Source: Corynebacterium sp. | Lineage (GTDB): Bacteria > Actinomycetota > Actinomycetes > Mycobacteriales > Mycobacteriaceae | NCBI RefSeq assembly: GCF_030532715.1 | Contig: NZ_JAUNKO010000001.1 | Coordinates: 248,001-312,000 of the forward strand | DNA length: 64,000 nucleotides | Direction of reading: 5' to 3' | Shown: piece after piece, positions 26,298-35,291 of the stretch | Position numbering within the stretch: position 1 is the first letter of the stretch | Layout of the letters: every line of letters starts with the position of its first letter | Position numbers and translations under genes: made by a program | The notes under the pieces: model-generated | What the model saw: the letters and a program-made list of their open reading frames with translations, nothing else | Databases searched by the model: none | What the model was told of the DNA's origin: nothing

Positions 26298-27659
26298 TTA
26301 CTCAATGTTCTCAGCGAGCCAGTCGGCCCATTCCAAACTGTCCAACGGGTCGGCGGGCTGCAGCCTGGGATCATCAATGGCGAAGCTACGGGTGGTGCCA
26401 GTTTTCGTCGTGCGGGTTTCGAACCGGACGGATACCACGCCGTGCCCCGCGCCCTGCACCCAACCGTGGCCGAAGTCGGGGTGGTAGACGTCCTGGGTGG
26501 CAAACCACGTGGATGGCTCCTCCACCTCCACGTCAACCACGGGGGAAGCTTCGCTGCGGACGCCAACTTCCCAATCGTTGTCAACGTTGAGCACTGGCGC
26601 GAGATCTGGGAACAACAGGTCTTGGTACACCGGTTCCAGGTTTGAAAAGGAAACGCCGACCAACCGAATCGGACCGACTTCATCGGGGGAACGCAAGAGG
26701 GTTTTCGCGGCGTTGCGCAATACTGCGGCGTCGTCAGACGCGTACGGTAGCGACGTCGAACGGCTTTCCGTATGGAAGTCGGCCATCCGGAGTTTGACGG
26801 TGACGGTGCGTGCCCCGCGACCGTCGTGAGCCAGCCTGCGCAGCGCCCCATCTGCGGCGCGATCGATGGCACGTTCCACGGCGATTCGGGTGGTGAGGTC
26901 CGCAGGATACGTGTGCTCACTGGATACCTGCTTTGCCTCCGCACGCGGCGCCAGCGGGCGATCGTCACGACCCCGCGCCAACTCCCATAATGAGCGCCCG
27001 ATCGAACCAAGCAGAAGTTCAACATCCTTGCTTGGGAGCGCCGCAAACTCGCGAATGGTTCGCACGCCTATTCGCTGGAGTTTTGCCTCAGCAACCGGGC
27101 CGATGCCCCACAACTTTCGCACTGGCAACGGCCCTAAGATGCGCTCCTGTTCAGCGGTCGGAATCACGCACACCCCATCGGGCTTGGCCATGCCCGAACC
27201 TATTTTCGCGTACTGTTTCCCCGAACCCGCGCCGATGGAACTGGGCAGCCCGGTGACTTCGCGGATCTCCGCCCGCAGCTCATTCGCCCACACTTTCACC
27301 TCGTCGGGTGAGGCGCCGATTAGCGCTGGCGGCTCTAAAAATGCTTCGTCGATGCCCAGCTGTTCCATATTCGTGGCACGGTCCCGCACGAGATCAAACA
27401 CGCGCTTGGATGCGGCGCTGTACACCGCGAAGCGTGGCAGGACCACCACCGCACGAAAACCCACCATCATGCGCGCCCGCTGCATGGGCATGGCCGACTT
27501 CGCGCCAAACGCCCGCGCCTCATACGATGCGCCGGCCACCACGCCCCTGCCGGAAAAGCCGCCGACCAGCACTGGGCGCCCCCGCAGCGTCGGCCGGGTG
27601 AGCTGCTCCACGGAAGCGAAAAACGCATCCATGTCGATGTGGAGTACCCAACGCTGCAT
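26298..27659 (-). CDS. dinB: DNA polymerase IV (Y family)
   Basis: A 453-residue translesion polymerase. The palm motif HIDMDAFFASVEQ opens the protein and GIDEAFLEP carries the other catalytic acids. The thumb helix-hairpin-helix (RKLWGIGPVAEAKLQRIGV) and the little-finger domain follow, and then there is a roughly 100-residue C-terminal extension. The extension ends DWLAENIE, without an obvious beta-clamp motif. The start at 27659 follows TATCCT by six bases; the in-frame GTG at 27677 overlaps an AGGAGG and cannot use it. Known as dinP in C. glutamicum. Confidence 0.93.
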   Translation of the reverse strand: MQRWVLHIDMDAFFASVEQLTRPTLRGRPVLVGGFSGRGVVAGASYEARAFGAKSAMPMQRARMMVGFRAVVVLPRFAVYSAASKRVFDLVRDRATNMEQLGIDEAFLEPPALIGASPDEVKVWANELRAEIREVTGLPSSIGAGSGKQYAKIGSGMAKPDGVCVIPTAEQERILGPLPVRKLWGIGPVAEAKLQRIGVRTIREFAALPSKDVELLLGSIGRSLWELARGRDDRPLAPRAEAKQVSSEHTYPADLTTRIAVERAIDRAADGALRRLAHDGRGARTVTVKLRMADFHTESRSTSLPYASDDAAVLRNAAKTLLRSPDEVGPIRLVGVSFSNLEPVYQDLLFPDLAPVLNVDNDWEVGVRSEASPVVDVEVEEPSTWFATQDVYHPDFGHGWVQGAGHGVVSVRFETRTTKTGTTRSFAIDDPRLQPADPLDSLEWADWLAENIE

Positions 27660-27665
27660 GCCCCT

Positions 27666-27671
27666 AGGATA
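27666..27671 (-). promoter_or_regulatory. -10 element of dinB
   Basis: TATCCT on the minus strand, six bases before the ATG at 27659. Confidence 0.4.
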
Positions 27672-27813
27672 ATTCACCTCCTTGGGGCGGACCGCCGTTG
27701 CTGTGTTTCTTCACAAACGCTGATAACAATAATTTAACCCAATAGACACTTTTCTGCGAGAGTGTAACGCAACAGGAACGAGCCTGTACAGAAGCGAAAA
27801 AACGGTTTCGTTC

Positions 27814-27835
27814 AACCCCCTACGGAAGGGGGGTT
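27814..27835. repeat. Hairpin in the dinB / sugar-transferase intergenic region
   Basis: AACCCCC (27814-27820) and GGGGGTT (27829-27835) form a 7-bp stem with an eight-base loop in an otherwise AT-rich region. It does not follow any gene, so it is not an ordinary terminator. A further GGGGG run follows. Confidence 0.5.
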
Positions 27836-27871
27836 AGGGGGTAGAAATGCTGAAATTACATAGTGTAAAAC

Positions 27872-27900
27872 TTTAGCGAACCTGAGAGCTATCTTATAAT
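27872..27900 (+). promoter_or_regulatory. Promoter of the sugar transferase gene
   Basis: TTTAGC (27872-27877) and TATAAT (27895-27900) are separated by 17 bases. Transcription would start near 27907 and leave a 5' leader of about 145 bases before the ATG at 28051. The rest of 27672-28050 is AT-rich and gene-free. Confidence 0.55.
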
Positions 27901-28050
27901 CTAATGTGAGTTATAGCGAAACGTAATAAAATGCTTGACGCTTGGGAAAAGTTGCTTTCTACTAATCATATTCAGAGTACTTCCCTGTAATTTTCCTGAA
28001 GCCCGCTAGCTCGAGGTCAATATAACCTCCCTAACCAATCGTCGAAAGCT

Positions 28051-29520
28051 ATGACCCTTACCGATTACAAAATAAAAAAGACGAGATCCGAATCCGGATC
28101 AGTCGCCGAGAGTCACGCAAAACCACGATGCATCATGGTCGGCATCGACATCGCCGCCGTTAGCTTATCCATTGCCATAAGCATCGCGTTAGGCAATTGG
28201 CACACACCGGCCAATCCAATAACTAGCTTTGGCATACAGGAGATAACCATTACCAGCCTTGTTGCCGGCACATGGATAACGGCGATTTGGTTGCGTGGAG
28301 GATATAGAACCTACGCCCAACAGCAATGTGCCGCGGGGTTCAAGATTGTGATTACGTCATCATTGTTCGTTGCGGGCGGATTTGCAATTGTAAGTGCTTT
28401 GTTCGGTATCGGATTTATCCACAATTACCTGCTTATATCGCTCAGCATTGGCATGAGTTTTATGGTCTGTGCTCGCGTGTTTGCGTCCGTGTATTTGCGG
28501 CGCTCCTGGCGCGAACAACCCTCCCGCGTCCTCTTCGTGGGCCGCACCCAAGACATCCTTGACGTGCTCGGAACCGACTTTAAGGTGCGCTTTCCTTACC
28601 ACCAGGTGGCGGCAGTGTCCCTCATGGATCCCGAAAACGAGCGCCTACTTCACCACATTGAGGAATGCCACGTAGTGTCCTACGTGTCCAACGTGGACAT
28701 TGCCCAGACGGCGAAACAATTTCAATGCAACACCGTTTGGGTGGCTTCCGTATCAGACTTTGGGCATAAAAAGCTTCGCCGCCTCGCGTGGAATCTCCGC
28801 TCCCTAAACACGCAACTGTACGTGGAGCCGATGATTGAAGATGTGGCGGAAACGCGACTGCACCCCATTCATATTGGCCCACGGACCGTATTGTCCATTG
28901 ATCAACCACGTATCTACGCTGCCAACGGCTGGCCAAAGCGGGCATTTGACATCGTATGTTCGGTAGCCTGCTTATTACTTGCTTCCCCCGTGATGATAGT
29001 GACTGCCTTGGCAATTAAGCTCGAGGATGGCGGCCCGATCCTGTATAAAAGTGAACGCATCGGACGCAAAGGCCAACCCTACTACGTGTGGAAATTCCGC
29101 AGCATGTGTTTACACGCGGAAGATAAAATTCAGGAACTGATTGCACAGACTGGTGGTTCCTCGCTGCTCTTTAAAATGAAAGACGATCCGCGGGTCACCA
29201 AGGTGGGTAGATTTATTCGCAAATATAGTATCGATGAGCTGCCACAATTGTTCAACAGCCTGAACGGCACGATGAGCCTCGTCGGCCCTCGGCCACAGGT
29301 ACAGCGCGAAGTCGACGAATACGACGCAGACATGTTTATGCGCCTCGAAGTACCTCCAGGCATTACCGGGCTATGGCAAGTCAGCGGGCGGAGTAACCTC
29401 AGCCCGCAACTCGCCCAAGCACTCGATTTGTATTACGTAGACAATTGGTCATTCGGACTGGACATGCGCATCCTGTTCGCCACCGTCAAGGCCGTACTGA
29501 AGCCGGAGGGCGCCTACTAA
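28051..29520 (+). CDS. Polyprenyl-phosphate sugar-1-phosphate transferase (exopolysaccharide initiation)
   Basis: A 489-residue polytopic enzyme of the WbaP/WcaJ type that loads the first sugar-1-phosphate onto undecaprenyl (or decaprenyl) phosphate at the inner membrane face. Four N-terminal helices (about residues 28-150) and a CoA-binding-like central domain lead into the catalytic part: KRAFDI, a fifth hydrophobic helix, [27 protein letters not shown] and [13 protein letters not shown]. It is convergent with the seven-gene polysaccharide operon and separated from it by a strong hairpin. The first sugar cannot be read from sequence. The RBS is weak. Confidence 0.92.
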   Translation: MTLTDYKIKKTRSESGSVAESHAKPRCIMVGIDIAAVSLSIAISIALGNWHTPANPITSFGIQEITITSLVAGTWITAIWLRGGYRTYAQQQCAAGFKIVITSSLFVAGGFAIVSALFGIGFIHNYLLISLSIGMSFMVCARVFASVYLRRSWREQPSRVLFVGRTQDILDVLGTDFKVRFPYHQVAAVSLMDPENERLLHHIEECHVVSYVSNVDIAQTAKQFQCNTVWVASVSDFGHKKLRRLAWNLRSLNTQLYVEPMIEDVAETRLHPIHIGPRTVLSIDQPRIYAANGWPKRAFDIVCSVACLLLASPVMIVTALAIKLEDGGPILYKSERIGRKGQPYYVWKFRSMCLHAEDKIQELIAQTGGSSLLFKMKDDPRVTKVGRFIRKYSIDELPQLFNSLNGTMSLVGPRPQVQREVDEYDADMFMRLEVPPGITGLWQVSGRSNLSPQLAQALDLYYVDNWSFGLDMRILFATVKAVLKPEGAY

Positions 29521-29543
29521 TAGGCCACGCACAGAGAGAACGC

Positions 29544-29570
29544 CGGTGGGCGGGCAACCCCCGCCCACCG
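29544..29570. terminator. Bidirectional hairpin between convergent polysaccharide transcripts
   Basis: CGGTGGGCGGG and CCCGCCCACCG form a perfect 11-bp stem with a five-base loop, placed 23 bases after one stop and 11 before the other. There is no T tract on either side. Confidence 0.65.
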
Positions 29571-29581
29571 ATGGTTATGGA

Positions 29582-30418
29582 TTAGGTCGAACCCCAGGTA
29601 CGTCCGAGGATTCCTTCAACTCTTCCAATGAAGATGTTGAGGTGAAGCTTCGTGTTATACCACTTACCTTGCACCAAGTATTTCGCTGCCCTCGCAAGCG
29701 GCCCGATCAGGGCCTGCACTTGCTGGGGCACGGGACACCATCGCCGCAACACACGACCGGTGCCGCGGGCATAGCGGCGATGCTTGGAAATAGGGAAGGA
29801 TGAAAAATCACTCACCGCCGGAGCGACCACATACTCTGGGTCGTAGATGGCGGGCCCAATGGTCATGCAGCGAAAGATAAGGTCGGTGCCCTCGCCGGCC
29901 TGCCACGGGGTATACCCACCTGTGCCTAAGGTTTCGTCGAACAACCCTACTTGGCGCAGGGCGTCCGCGCGGTACATAGTGGCGGACTCCACGGTATGTG
30001 TCCAGGCGGTACGGTAGCCAATGGTGAAGCGCATTGGCGCGTGGTCGACGATCCGGGTGCTCCGGTAGCTTCCCGCAATCACGCTGGCGTCCCCAAATTC
30101 CTCGATCCGCCCAATTGGGGGGTCGACGATCACGGAGTCATCGTCCAGGGTGGCTATCCAATCCACCTCATCCAGGATCGCCTCGATTGCCCCGTTGCGG
30201 GCTGCGGAAACTCCTCGCGGCTCGCGGCGCTGCGTGCGCCGCAGGATCGGAAAGCGACCTTGGAATTGTTCGCACACTCGTGCAACTTCATCGTCGGTGG
30301 ATTGGTCGTTGACGGCCACCGCGTGTGGCGGAAACTCCAACGACGCCAACGACTCCAAAATAATTGGCAAATTTTTGCGGATTCCTAGTGTGGCTATCAC
30401 CACGCCATAGGTTTGCAT
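29582..30418 (-). CDS. Family 2 glycosyltransferase
   Basis: A 278-residue GT-A fold enzyme with no signal peptide, probably peripheral on the cytosolic membrane face. VVIATLGIRKNLPIILESL opens the nucleotide-binding fold. NDQSTDD is the first Asp motif and TLDDDSVI is the DXD-like metal site. GEGTDLIFR matches the acceptor-site ED region. It is the last gene of the minus-strand polysaccharide operon. Its ATG overlaps the stop of the flippase gene by one base (TGATG). Donor and acceptor sugars are unknown. Confidence 0.87.
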   Translation of the reverse strand: MQTYGVVIATLGIRKNLPIILESLASLEFPPHAVAVNDQSTDDEVARVCEQFQGRFPILRRTQRREPRGVSAARNGAIEAILDEVDWIATLDDDSVIVDPPIGRIEEFGDASVIAGSYRSTRIVDHAPMRFTIGYRTAWTHTVESATMYRADALRQVGLFDETLGTGGYTPWQAGEGTDLIFRCMTIGPAIYDPEYVVAPAVSDFSSFPISKHRRYARGTGRVLRRWCPVPQQVQALIGPLARAAKYLVQGKWYNTKLHLNIFIGRVEGILGRTWGST

Positions 30419-31701
30419 CAACGGTTCCTTCCCTGCTTGCGCGCCGTGCCCCACACGAGCACACTGAGCCCAATAAACAGCAGCATGTAAGTGATGGTTT
30501 CCCCGACCAATGCACCCCACGCACCAAACAAGTATGCGCCGAGCGGGCCGATGATTATGCCCAGCACCACTACGATGATGCGCAGCCGCGTGGCCGCCCA
30601 GGTCACCCCCTGCGCCCGCAGGAAAATGGTGGGGATGGTGGAGCAGCTACCCGCTACTCGATGCGCAATCGTCGGCACGAGCACCGGGAGAATTGCGAGG
30701 AAATTTGCGCCGAATACCGCCACAGTGAGCCATGTCGGAGCGACCCAAATGCACACGCCGAACGCGATCACCACGAGGGACACAGTTGCAACCATCAGTA
30801 CGAATACCCGCATGAGCGTTCGCCGATTTCCGAGGAGCTCTGGGGAGAGCTCCCGCAGCATGGTGCTTCGCATAAAGTTATTTATCAGCGCTGTAATGCC
30901 CATGATGGTCAGCGCTGTACGGAAGATGGAAATTTGTTCGCTATCGGTGACCAACGCCATCACCGCCAGCACGGACACGCCCGCGACCGCACCCAACGCC
31001 GCTTCCGCCACAAACGCCGAGCTGCGGGAGAAGTTTGCGCGCAACCACGACCACGTTTCCCGCATGTCGACGCCGCGGATACCCAACCGCAACACCAACA
31101 CCCCGGCGCAGATCCCGCAGGCCAACCCCCATGCCAGCAAGAACACCACCGGCGAATTCGTGTACCTGCCGCAGACTATGAAGCTGAGGATGGTGAGGAT
31201 AAACACGGTCGCATCGTTGCCAAGCAGCAACGAGCTGCGTTTCATGGAAATGACGCAATAGCGCAGCACGTCAAGCACGCACACAGGCAGGCAGACTGCC
31301 GCGGTGGCCAGCAGGATGCTGCGATATTCCGACCACGCTACGGCGGTGAGCAAACAGGCGACCGCGCCGAGCGCAGTGGCTAAGACCGCGGCACTCACAG
31401 TGGCATCAAACATCTTTTTGCTCACCTCACCGCGGGTGGAAAGCACCACGATGGTCTCGCCGCACAATGCGCGCACCAGACTGAGCACGATCTGACATAA
31501 TGCCACACCAAACACAAAGTGGCCGTGCACGCTAAGCTCGAGGTACCGCGCGGTAAGGATCACAACAGCGAAGGTGGTGAGGCTGCTGAACACCTGCGCT
31601 GCGAGCCCTGCCGCCGCGTTACCCACAGAAAACACCCGGGTGATTCGATGCTTGATGCGGCGCGGGCGCGCGGCGGCGGGCGGCATGGTGGACTTGCGCA
31701 T
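30418..31701 (-). CDS. Wzx-like polysaccharide flippase
   Basis: A 427-residue integral membrane protein with about 12-14 transmembrane helices, typical of the MOP/Wzx superfamily. It starts with a basic cytosolic segment and the helix GLAAQVFSSLTTFAVVILTA. Its position between glycosyltransferases and next to a Wzy-like protein supports a role in flipping the lipid-linked repeat unit across the membrane. The start at 31701 rests on the TGATG overlap with the pyruvyl transferase stop; an in-frame start 45 bases upstream lies inside that gene. Sequence motifs in this family are weak, so context carries much of the call. Confidence 0.8.
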   Translation of the reverse strand: MRKSTMPPAAARPRRIKHRITRVFSVGNAAAGLAAQVFSSLTTFAVVILTARYLELSVHGHFVFGVALCQIVLSLVRALCGETIVVLSTRGEVSKKMFDATVSAAVLATALGAVACLLTAVAWSEYRSILLATAAVCLPVCVLDVLRYCVISMKRSSLLLGNDATVFILTILSFIVCGRYTNSPVVFLLAWGLACGICAGVLVLRLGIRGVDMRETWSWLRANFSRSSAFVAEAALGAVAGVSVLAVMALVTDSEQISIFRTALTIMGITALINNFMRSTMLRELSPELLGNRRTLMRVFVLMVATVSLVVIAFGVCIWVAPTWLTVAVFGANFLAILPVLVPTIAHRVAGSCSTIPTIFLRAQGVTWAATRLRIIVVVLGIIIGPLGAYLFGAWGALVGETITYMLLFIGLSVLVWGTARKQGRNR

Positions 31702-32786
31702 CAATGGTTCGCGCTTGCCCGTAGGATTTCGATCATGTCCTGCCACTTAGCGTCCAGCCGCGCGCAGCTGGCACGCACGTTGCTGCGGTACTCGGCGCGG
31801 GCTTGTTCATCATGCAGCAATGTCTCCACCTGGGCGAGCACCTGCTCGGGGTCGAACGAGTTGACGTTGTGCACCCAGGGGGACAATCCCACGTCCTCGA
31901 AGGCGGAAAAGCCTTTCCGCTCGTACGCCAGGTGAATCACATAGTGGCCAGCTTGCAGCGCCATCAATGCGGCGTGGAGGCGAACCGCAACCACCACACG
32001 TGCGGGGTATCGATCCCCCACCCGCAAATATTCTTCGGAGGTTATTTCCGCCCCGCGAGTCAGGGAGCGTTGCACCGCCACATCGTTGTTGCCGCCAACT
32101 GCGCTTTGGATGAAACCGACCACTGGGATGTTGCGCTGCTGCAACCGCGCATACAATTCGCGAACCCCGTGCGGCAGGGTTCCACGGACGGCTCGGGCAG
32201 TCAACACCACGGTATCGTCAACATCGTTGTCCAGGTACTTTGTGACGGCGCGGGTGAACTCCGGGGAGCTTAACGCAAGGTCTGGGAAGCGTATGCAGTT
32301 AGGAAGTTTGGTTTCCGCCATCGAACGGTCGTCGCGAAGCATGTAGCGGGTGATGCGGCGCACCAGGAAACGGAACAGCGGTAACGAGCCGCACCGGAAC
32401 GGGCCGATACTCTGCGGCAGATACACACTCGGGGTGCGTGACAGCCCAGCCGCCAGGATCTGCGGGCCCATCACCAATAACGTCTTGGCCATCTCCACGG
32501 GGTGTCCAGCGCGCAAGCAACCCCCGCCGACGCCCACAATGAGGTCATAGGAGTTAGCGTTACGCAACACCCGCAAGTATTCGCGGGACCAGCCGCGCTT
32601 GCTGGGTTTGGCACAGTAGGTAGGTATGCCGAGGTAAGCGAAGCTTTCGGGATACGATGCCACCAATTCCAGCTGCACATCCTCGCCGAACGCTTCGCGC
32701 AACAACGCCACCGAACGGTCGACAAGTAGGCCGTCGCCGCGGTTTTCGGCGCTATAGGCGTGCAGCACCAACACTTTCATAGTCAC
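31701..32786 (-). CDS. Polysaccharide pyruvyl transferase family protein
   Basis: A 361-residue member of PF04230 (CsaB/WcaK family), which transfers pyruvate from phosphoenolpyruvate to sugar hydroxyls as a ketal. It shows LHAYSAENRGDGLLVDRSV, the glycine loop IVGVGGGCLRAG, LPQSIGPF, and the conserved VVAVRLHAAL (catalytic His) and LAYERKGFSAF near residue 300. Residues 1-3 hold two possible ATG starts. It sits inside the operon with the flippase downstream. Pyruvylation would add negative charge to the surface polymer (inference). Confidence 0.88.
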   Translation of the reverse strand: MTMKVLVLHAYSAENRGDGLLVDRSVALLREAFGEDVQLELVASYPESFAYLGIPTYCAKPSKRGWSREYLRVLRNANSYDLIVGVGGGCLRAGHPVEMAKTLLVMGPQILAAGLSRTPSVYLPQSIGPFRCGSLPLFRFLVRRITRYMLRDDRSMAETKLPNCIRFPDLALSSPEFTRAVTKYLDNDVDDTVVLTARAVRGTLPHGVRELYARLQQRNIPVVGFIQSAVGGNNDVAVQRSLTRGAEITSEEYLRVGDRYPARVVVAVRLHAALMALQAGHYVIHLAYERKGFSAFEDVGLSPWVHNVNSFDPEQVLAQVETLLHDEQARAEYRSNVRASCARLDAKWQDMIEILRASANH

Positions 32787-32789
32787 GGC

Positions 32790-33803
32790 TTAGATCAACT
32801 CCTCGTATAAACGGTGATGTGCCGCCACGCTGTTCTCCCAGCTAAATTGCGCGGCCCATTGCATGCCTTGGGGTACGACGTCGCGCAACCACGCGTCGTC
32901 GAAAAACCATCGTTGGAGGGCATCCTCGATCGCGGCGGAATCCACGTCCATAATTTCGGCGGCAGGTCCAGCAACATCCCGCAACGACCCGCGTCGCGTG
33001 GCCAGCACCGGCGCACCCGCGGCCATGGCCTCCAGCACTGGGAAGCCGAATCCTTCATAGAGGCTGGGGAAGATAAACGCTCGACAATGCTGCAACAAAT
33101 AGACGCGATCGCTGTCGGAGACGAAGCCGAGGCGGATCGTATTGGGGCTCGCTGCGATGCGTTGCTCGATGGGTTCCGCGTTCCAAGCAGCACGGCCGGC
33201 CACCACCAGTGGAATGCCGAGCCTGTCGACGGCTTCGACAAGCTCGCTGAGGTTTTTGCGGGGCTCCACGTTGCCCAAATACAACAGGTATTCGTCAGGC
33301 AATTTCGCCAACAATTCGTCACTGCCGGTCGCGGGTGAGGAAAACAGTTCGACGTCGATGCCGTGCGGAATCACGTGGATATCCGCCGGCGACAAACCGA
33401 ACACCTCTTGGAGGGTTTCGCCACTGGATTCGGAGACGGTAATGAGCGCATCTGTGCAGCGGATCGCGGCGCGTACTCGAGTCCGCCAGGTCGCCTCCTG
33501 CACTGGGTTACGTACCCCTTGCGCCACCGCGCTCGCTACCCCATGAACCGTCACCAGCGACGGCCGCCGCACCGGAAGCAGCGGACCCGTGTCCGCACTA
33601 TAGTGCACCAACTCCCCCGGCTTCCGGCGCGCAATCGCCGAACGCTGCTCCAGCAGCGCGGTGATTCCCGCGTTCGAATGGTACGGCAAGGTTTCCACCT
33701 GCCAACCGTAATCTTGCACGCCCTTGGCAATGGCGCGCGTGTAGGTCGTATTGCCACCAACGTTGCGCGTGAGAATGCGCCCTGGGTAAAAGACTTTTTT
33801 CAT
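32790..33803 (-). CDS. Family 4 glycosyltransferase
   Basis: A 337-residue GT-B retaining glycosyltransferase. The N-terminal domain has GGNTTYTRAIAKGV, and SLVTVHG with ITVSESSGETL. The C-terminal domain shows LLYLGNVEPRKNLSELVEAV and the EX7E motif in SLYEGFGFPVLEAMAAGAPV (about residue 260). It resembles mannosyltransferase-type GT4 enzymes of O-antigen and exopolysaccharide loci, but the donor is not determinable. It lies three bases upstream of the pyruvyl transferase gene and six bases after the polymerase gene. Confidence 0.9.
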   Translation of the reverse strand: MKKVFYPGRILTRNVGGNTTYTRAIAKGVQDYGWQVETLPYHSNAGITALLEQRSAIARRKPGELVHYSADTGPLLPVRRPSLVTVHGVASAVAQGVRNPVQEATWRTRVRAAIRCTDALITVSESSGETLQEVFGLSPADIHVIPHGIDVELFSSPATGSDELLAKLPDEYLLYLGNVEPRKNLSELVEAVDRLGIPLVVAGRAAWNAEPIEQRIAASPNTIRLGFVSDSDRVYLLQHCRAFIFPSLYEGFGFPVLEAMAAGAPVLATRRGSLRDVAGPAAEIMDVDSAAIEDALQRWFFDDAWLRDVVPQGMQWAAQFSWENSVAAHHRLYEELI

Positions 33804-33809
33804 TGGTTC

Positions 33810-35291
33810 CTAGGTAAGTTCGTAATACTGTTTCATTGCGACGTGGTACCGGTGTCCCTGCGGAAGCTGATGATGGCGCTCCTGCTCCGCAGCCTCACGA
33901 GGCGAATCCTGCGGCGCACTCGCGTCACTGAGTTCGGTCGCCTGACCGGTCTGGAGGGTCCATGCGCGCCAGAGGTCGTATGCGAACCAGATCGCCAACA
34001 ATCCCAAGGCCATCGGCACGACGCGACCCAAGGTGAGGTACGAAATTCGCGGCAATTCCAAAAACGCAAAACACAAAATCGGCACCGTGAGCAACGAAAG
34101 CAGGTGCCCGCGCCGCGCCTGGCGAAACAGCAGCGTGGTAATAAACGCCACCACGAAAAACACCAGCAACATCGTCACCAGGGAAAGCTCCCCGACCAGT
34201 GGAAACACGGTGCCGATATTGGTCAGCGATGGGTTCGCGGAGGTTTCCAGCTGCATCGCCCACCACTGGTCAAACGGGGTGCCATCCACGGTGTCCACGC
34301 CGAACGGTTCGCCCGGGAAATTGTAAAAGGAATAGAACGCCGTGTGCTGAATGTTTTTCTCATTTGCAATGCGCCCGTATAGGGCACCGTTATTGGTGGC
34401 GGTGGCGTAGTAGGACAGAAACCGGCTAAAAATATAGCCGAAGAATGTTTGATCGGTATCTTGGCGGACGAAGGCCCAAGAGCGGAAGTATTCGCCAAGC
34501 GCAAACAACCCGAAAATAAGCACCACCGACACCACGGGAAACAGGCGGATGGCGGCAGTTCGGGCGCGAGGCCACCGCACCCGCGCCGGCACCAGCGCGA
34601 CCATGAGGATCACCGCTGGCACCACCACCTCCAAAAAGGCAATGCGTTCGGCATAGAACAAAAACCGCAGCAAGGACAGGGCAATCACCACGCCGACCAA
34701 CAGCCGGGCGGGGCGACCGGCGAGCCGGGAACGGGCCACGCCCAGCACCGCGACAATGGTGCCGCACTGGGTAAACGTGGTGAGTCCGGCGGTGGGCTGC
34801 GCCTGCCGTTTCAGCTCACTGATCGCCCCAGGGTCGCCCTGCAACACATTCAGCACGGTGTCAAAGGAAAGGCCGTTGCGCGCCGCGAAGAAGATCCACA
34901 AGGCGTAGCCCACGACAGTAAGGGCAAAGAATCCGTACAGGAACATCGCCGCCAGACGGGTCTGCAAAAACCGCTGCGTGTACTCCAAAAAGTTGGTCTC
35001 CGCCACGGGCCGCATGCGCACCCGCCAAGCTATCAGCACACCGCACAGTGCGGCGACGATAATGCCCAGCACGATCGGCCCATCGGCGGGCATAACATGC
35101 TGGGCTGTTTTCCACCGCTCGTATTGGCGCGGGCCAACAAACATCACCACATACGCCACCACGCTCAAGCTCAGCAGCATCAGCACCGTGGGGTTTGCCC
35201 ACCATGGGAACTGGATACGCGGCGGGGCCGGGTTCGCGCTTGCGGCAGGGGCGGGCGTCGATACGCGGGCTGCGTGGAACGGGTTGATCAA
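33810..35291 (-). CDS. Wzy-like polysaccharide polymerase
   Basis: A 493-residue polytopic membrane protein with about 11-12 helices and a large extracytoplasmic loop (about residues 285-370) containing FRSWAFVRQDTDQTFFGYIF. This architecture is typical of O-antigen polymerases, which are very divergent. It begins with a Pro/Ala-rich cytosolic segment and ends with a hydrophilic tail. The start is TTG at 35291, overlapping the TGA of the Wzz-like gene, with AAAGG upstream. In context it should polymerise flipped repeat units on the outer face. Confidence 0.78.
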   Translation of the reverse strand: MINPFHAARVSTPAPAASANPAPPRIQFPWWANPTVLMLLSLSVVAYVVMFVGPRQYERWKTAQHVMPADGPIVLGIIVAALCGVLIAWRVRMRPVAETNFLEYTQRFLQTRLAAMFLYGFFALTVVGYALWIFFAARNGLSFDTVLNVLQGDPGAISELKRQAQPTAGLTTFTQCGTIVAVLGVARSRLAGRPARLLVGVVIALSLLRFLFYAERIAFLEVVVPAVILMVALVPARVRWPRARTAAIRLFPVVSVVLIFGLFALGEYFRSWAFVRQDTDQTFFGYIFSRFLSYYATATNNGALYGRIANEKNIQHTAFYSFYNFPGEPFGVDTVDGTPFDQWWAMQLETSANPSLTNIGTVFPLVGELSLVTMLLVFFVVAFITTLLFRQARRGHLLSLLTVPILCFAFLELPRISYLTLGRVVPMALGLLAIWFAYDLWRAWTLQTGQATELSDASAPQDSPREAAEQERHHQLPQGHRYHVAMKQYYELT

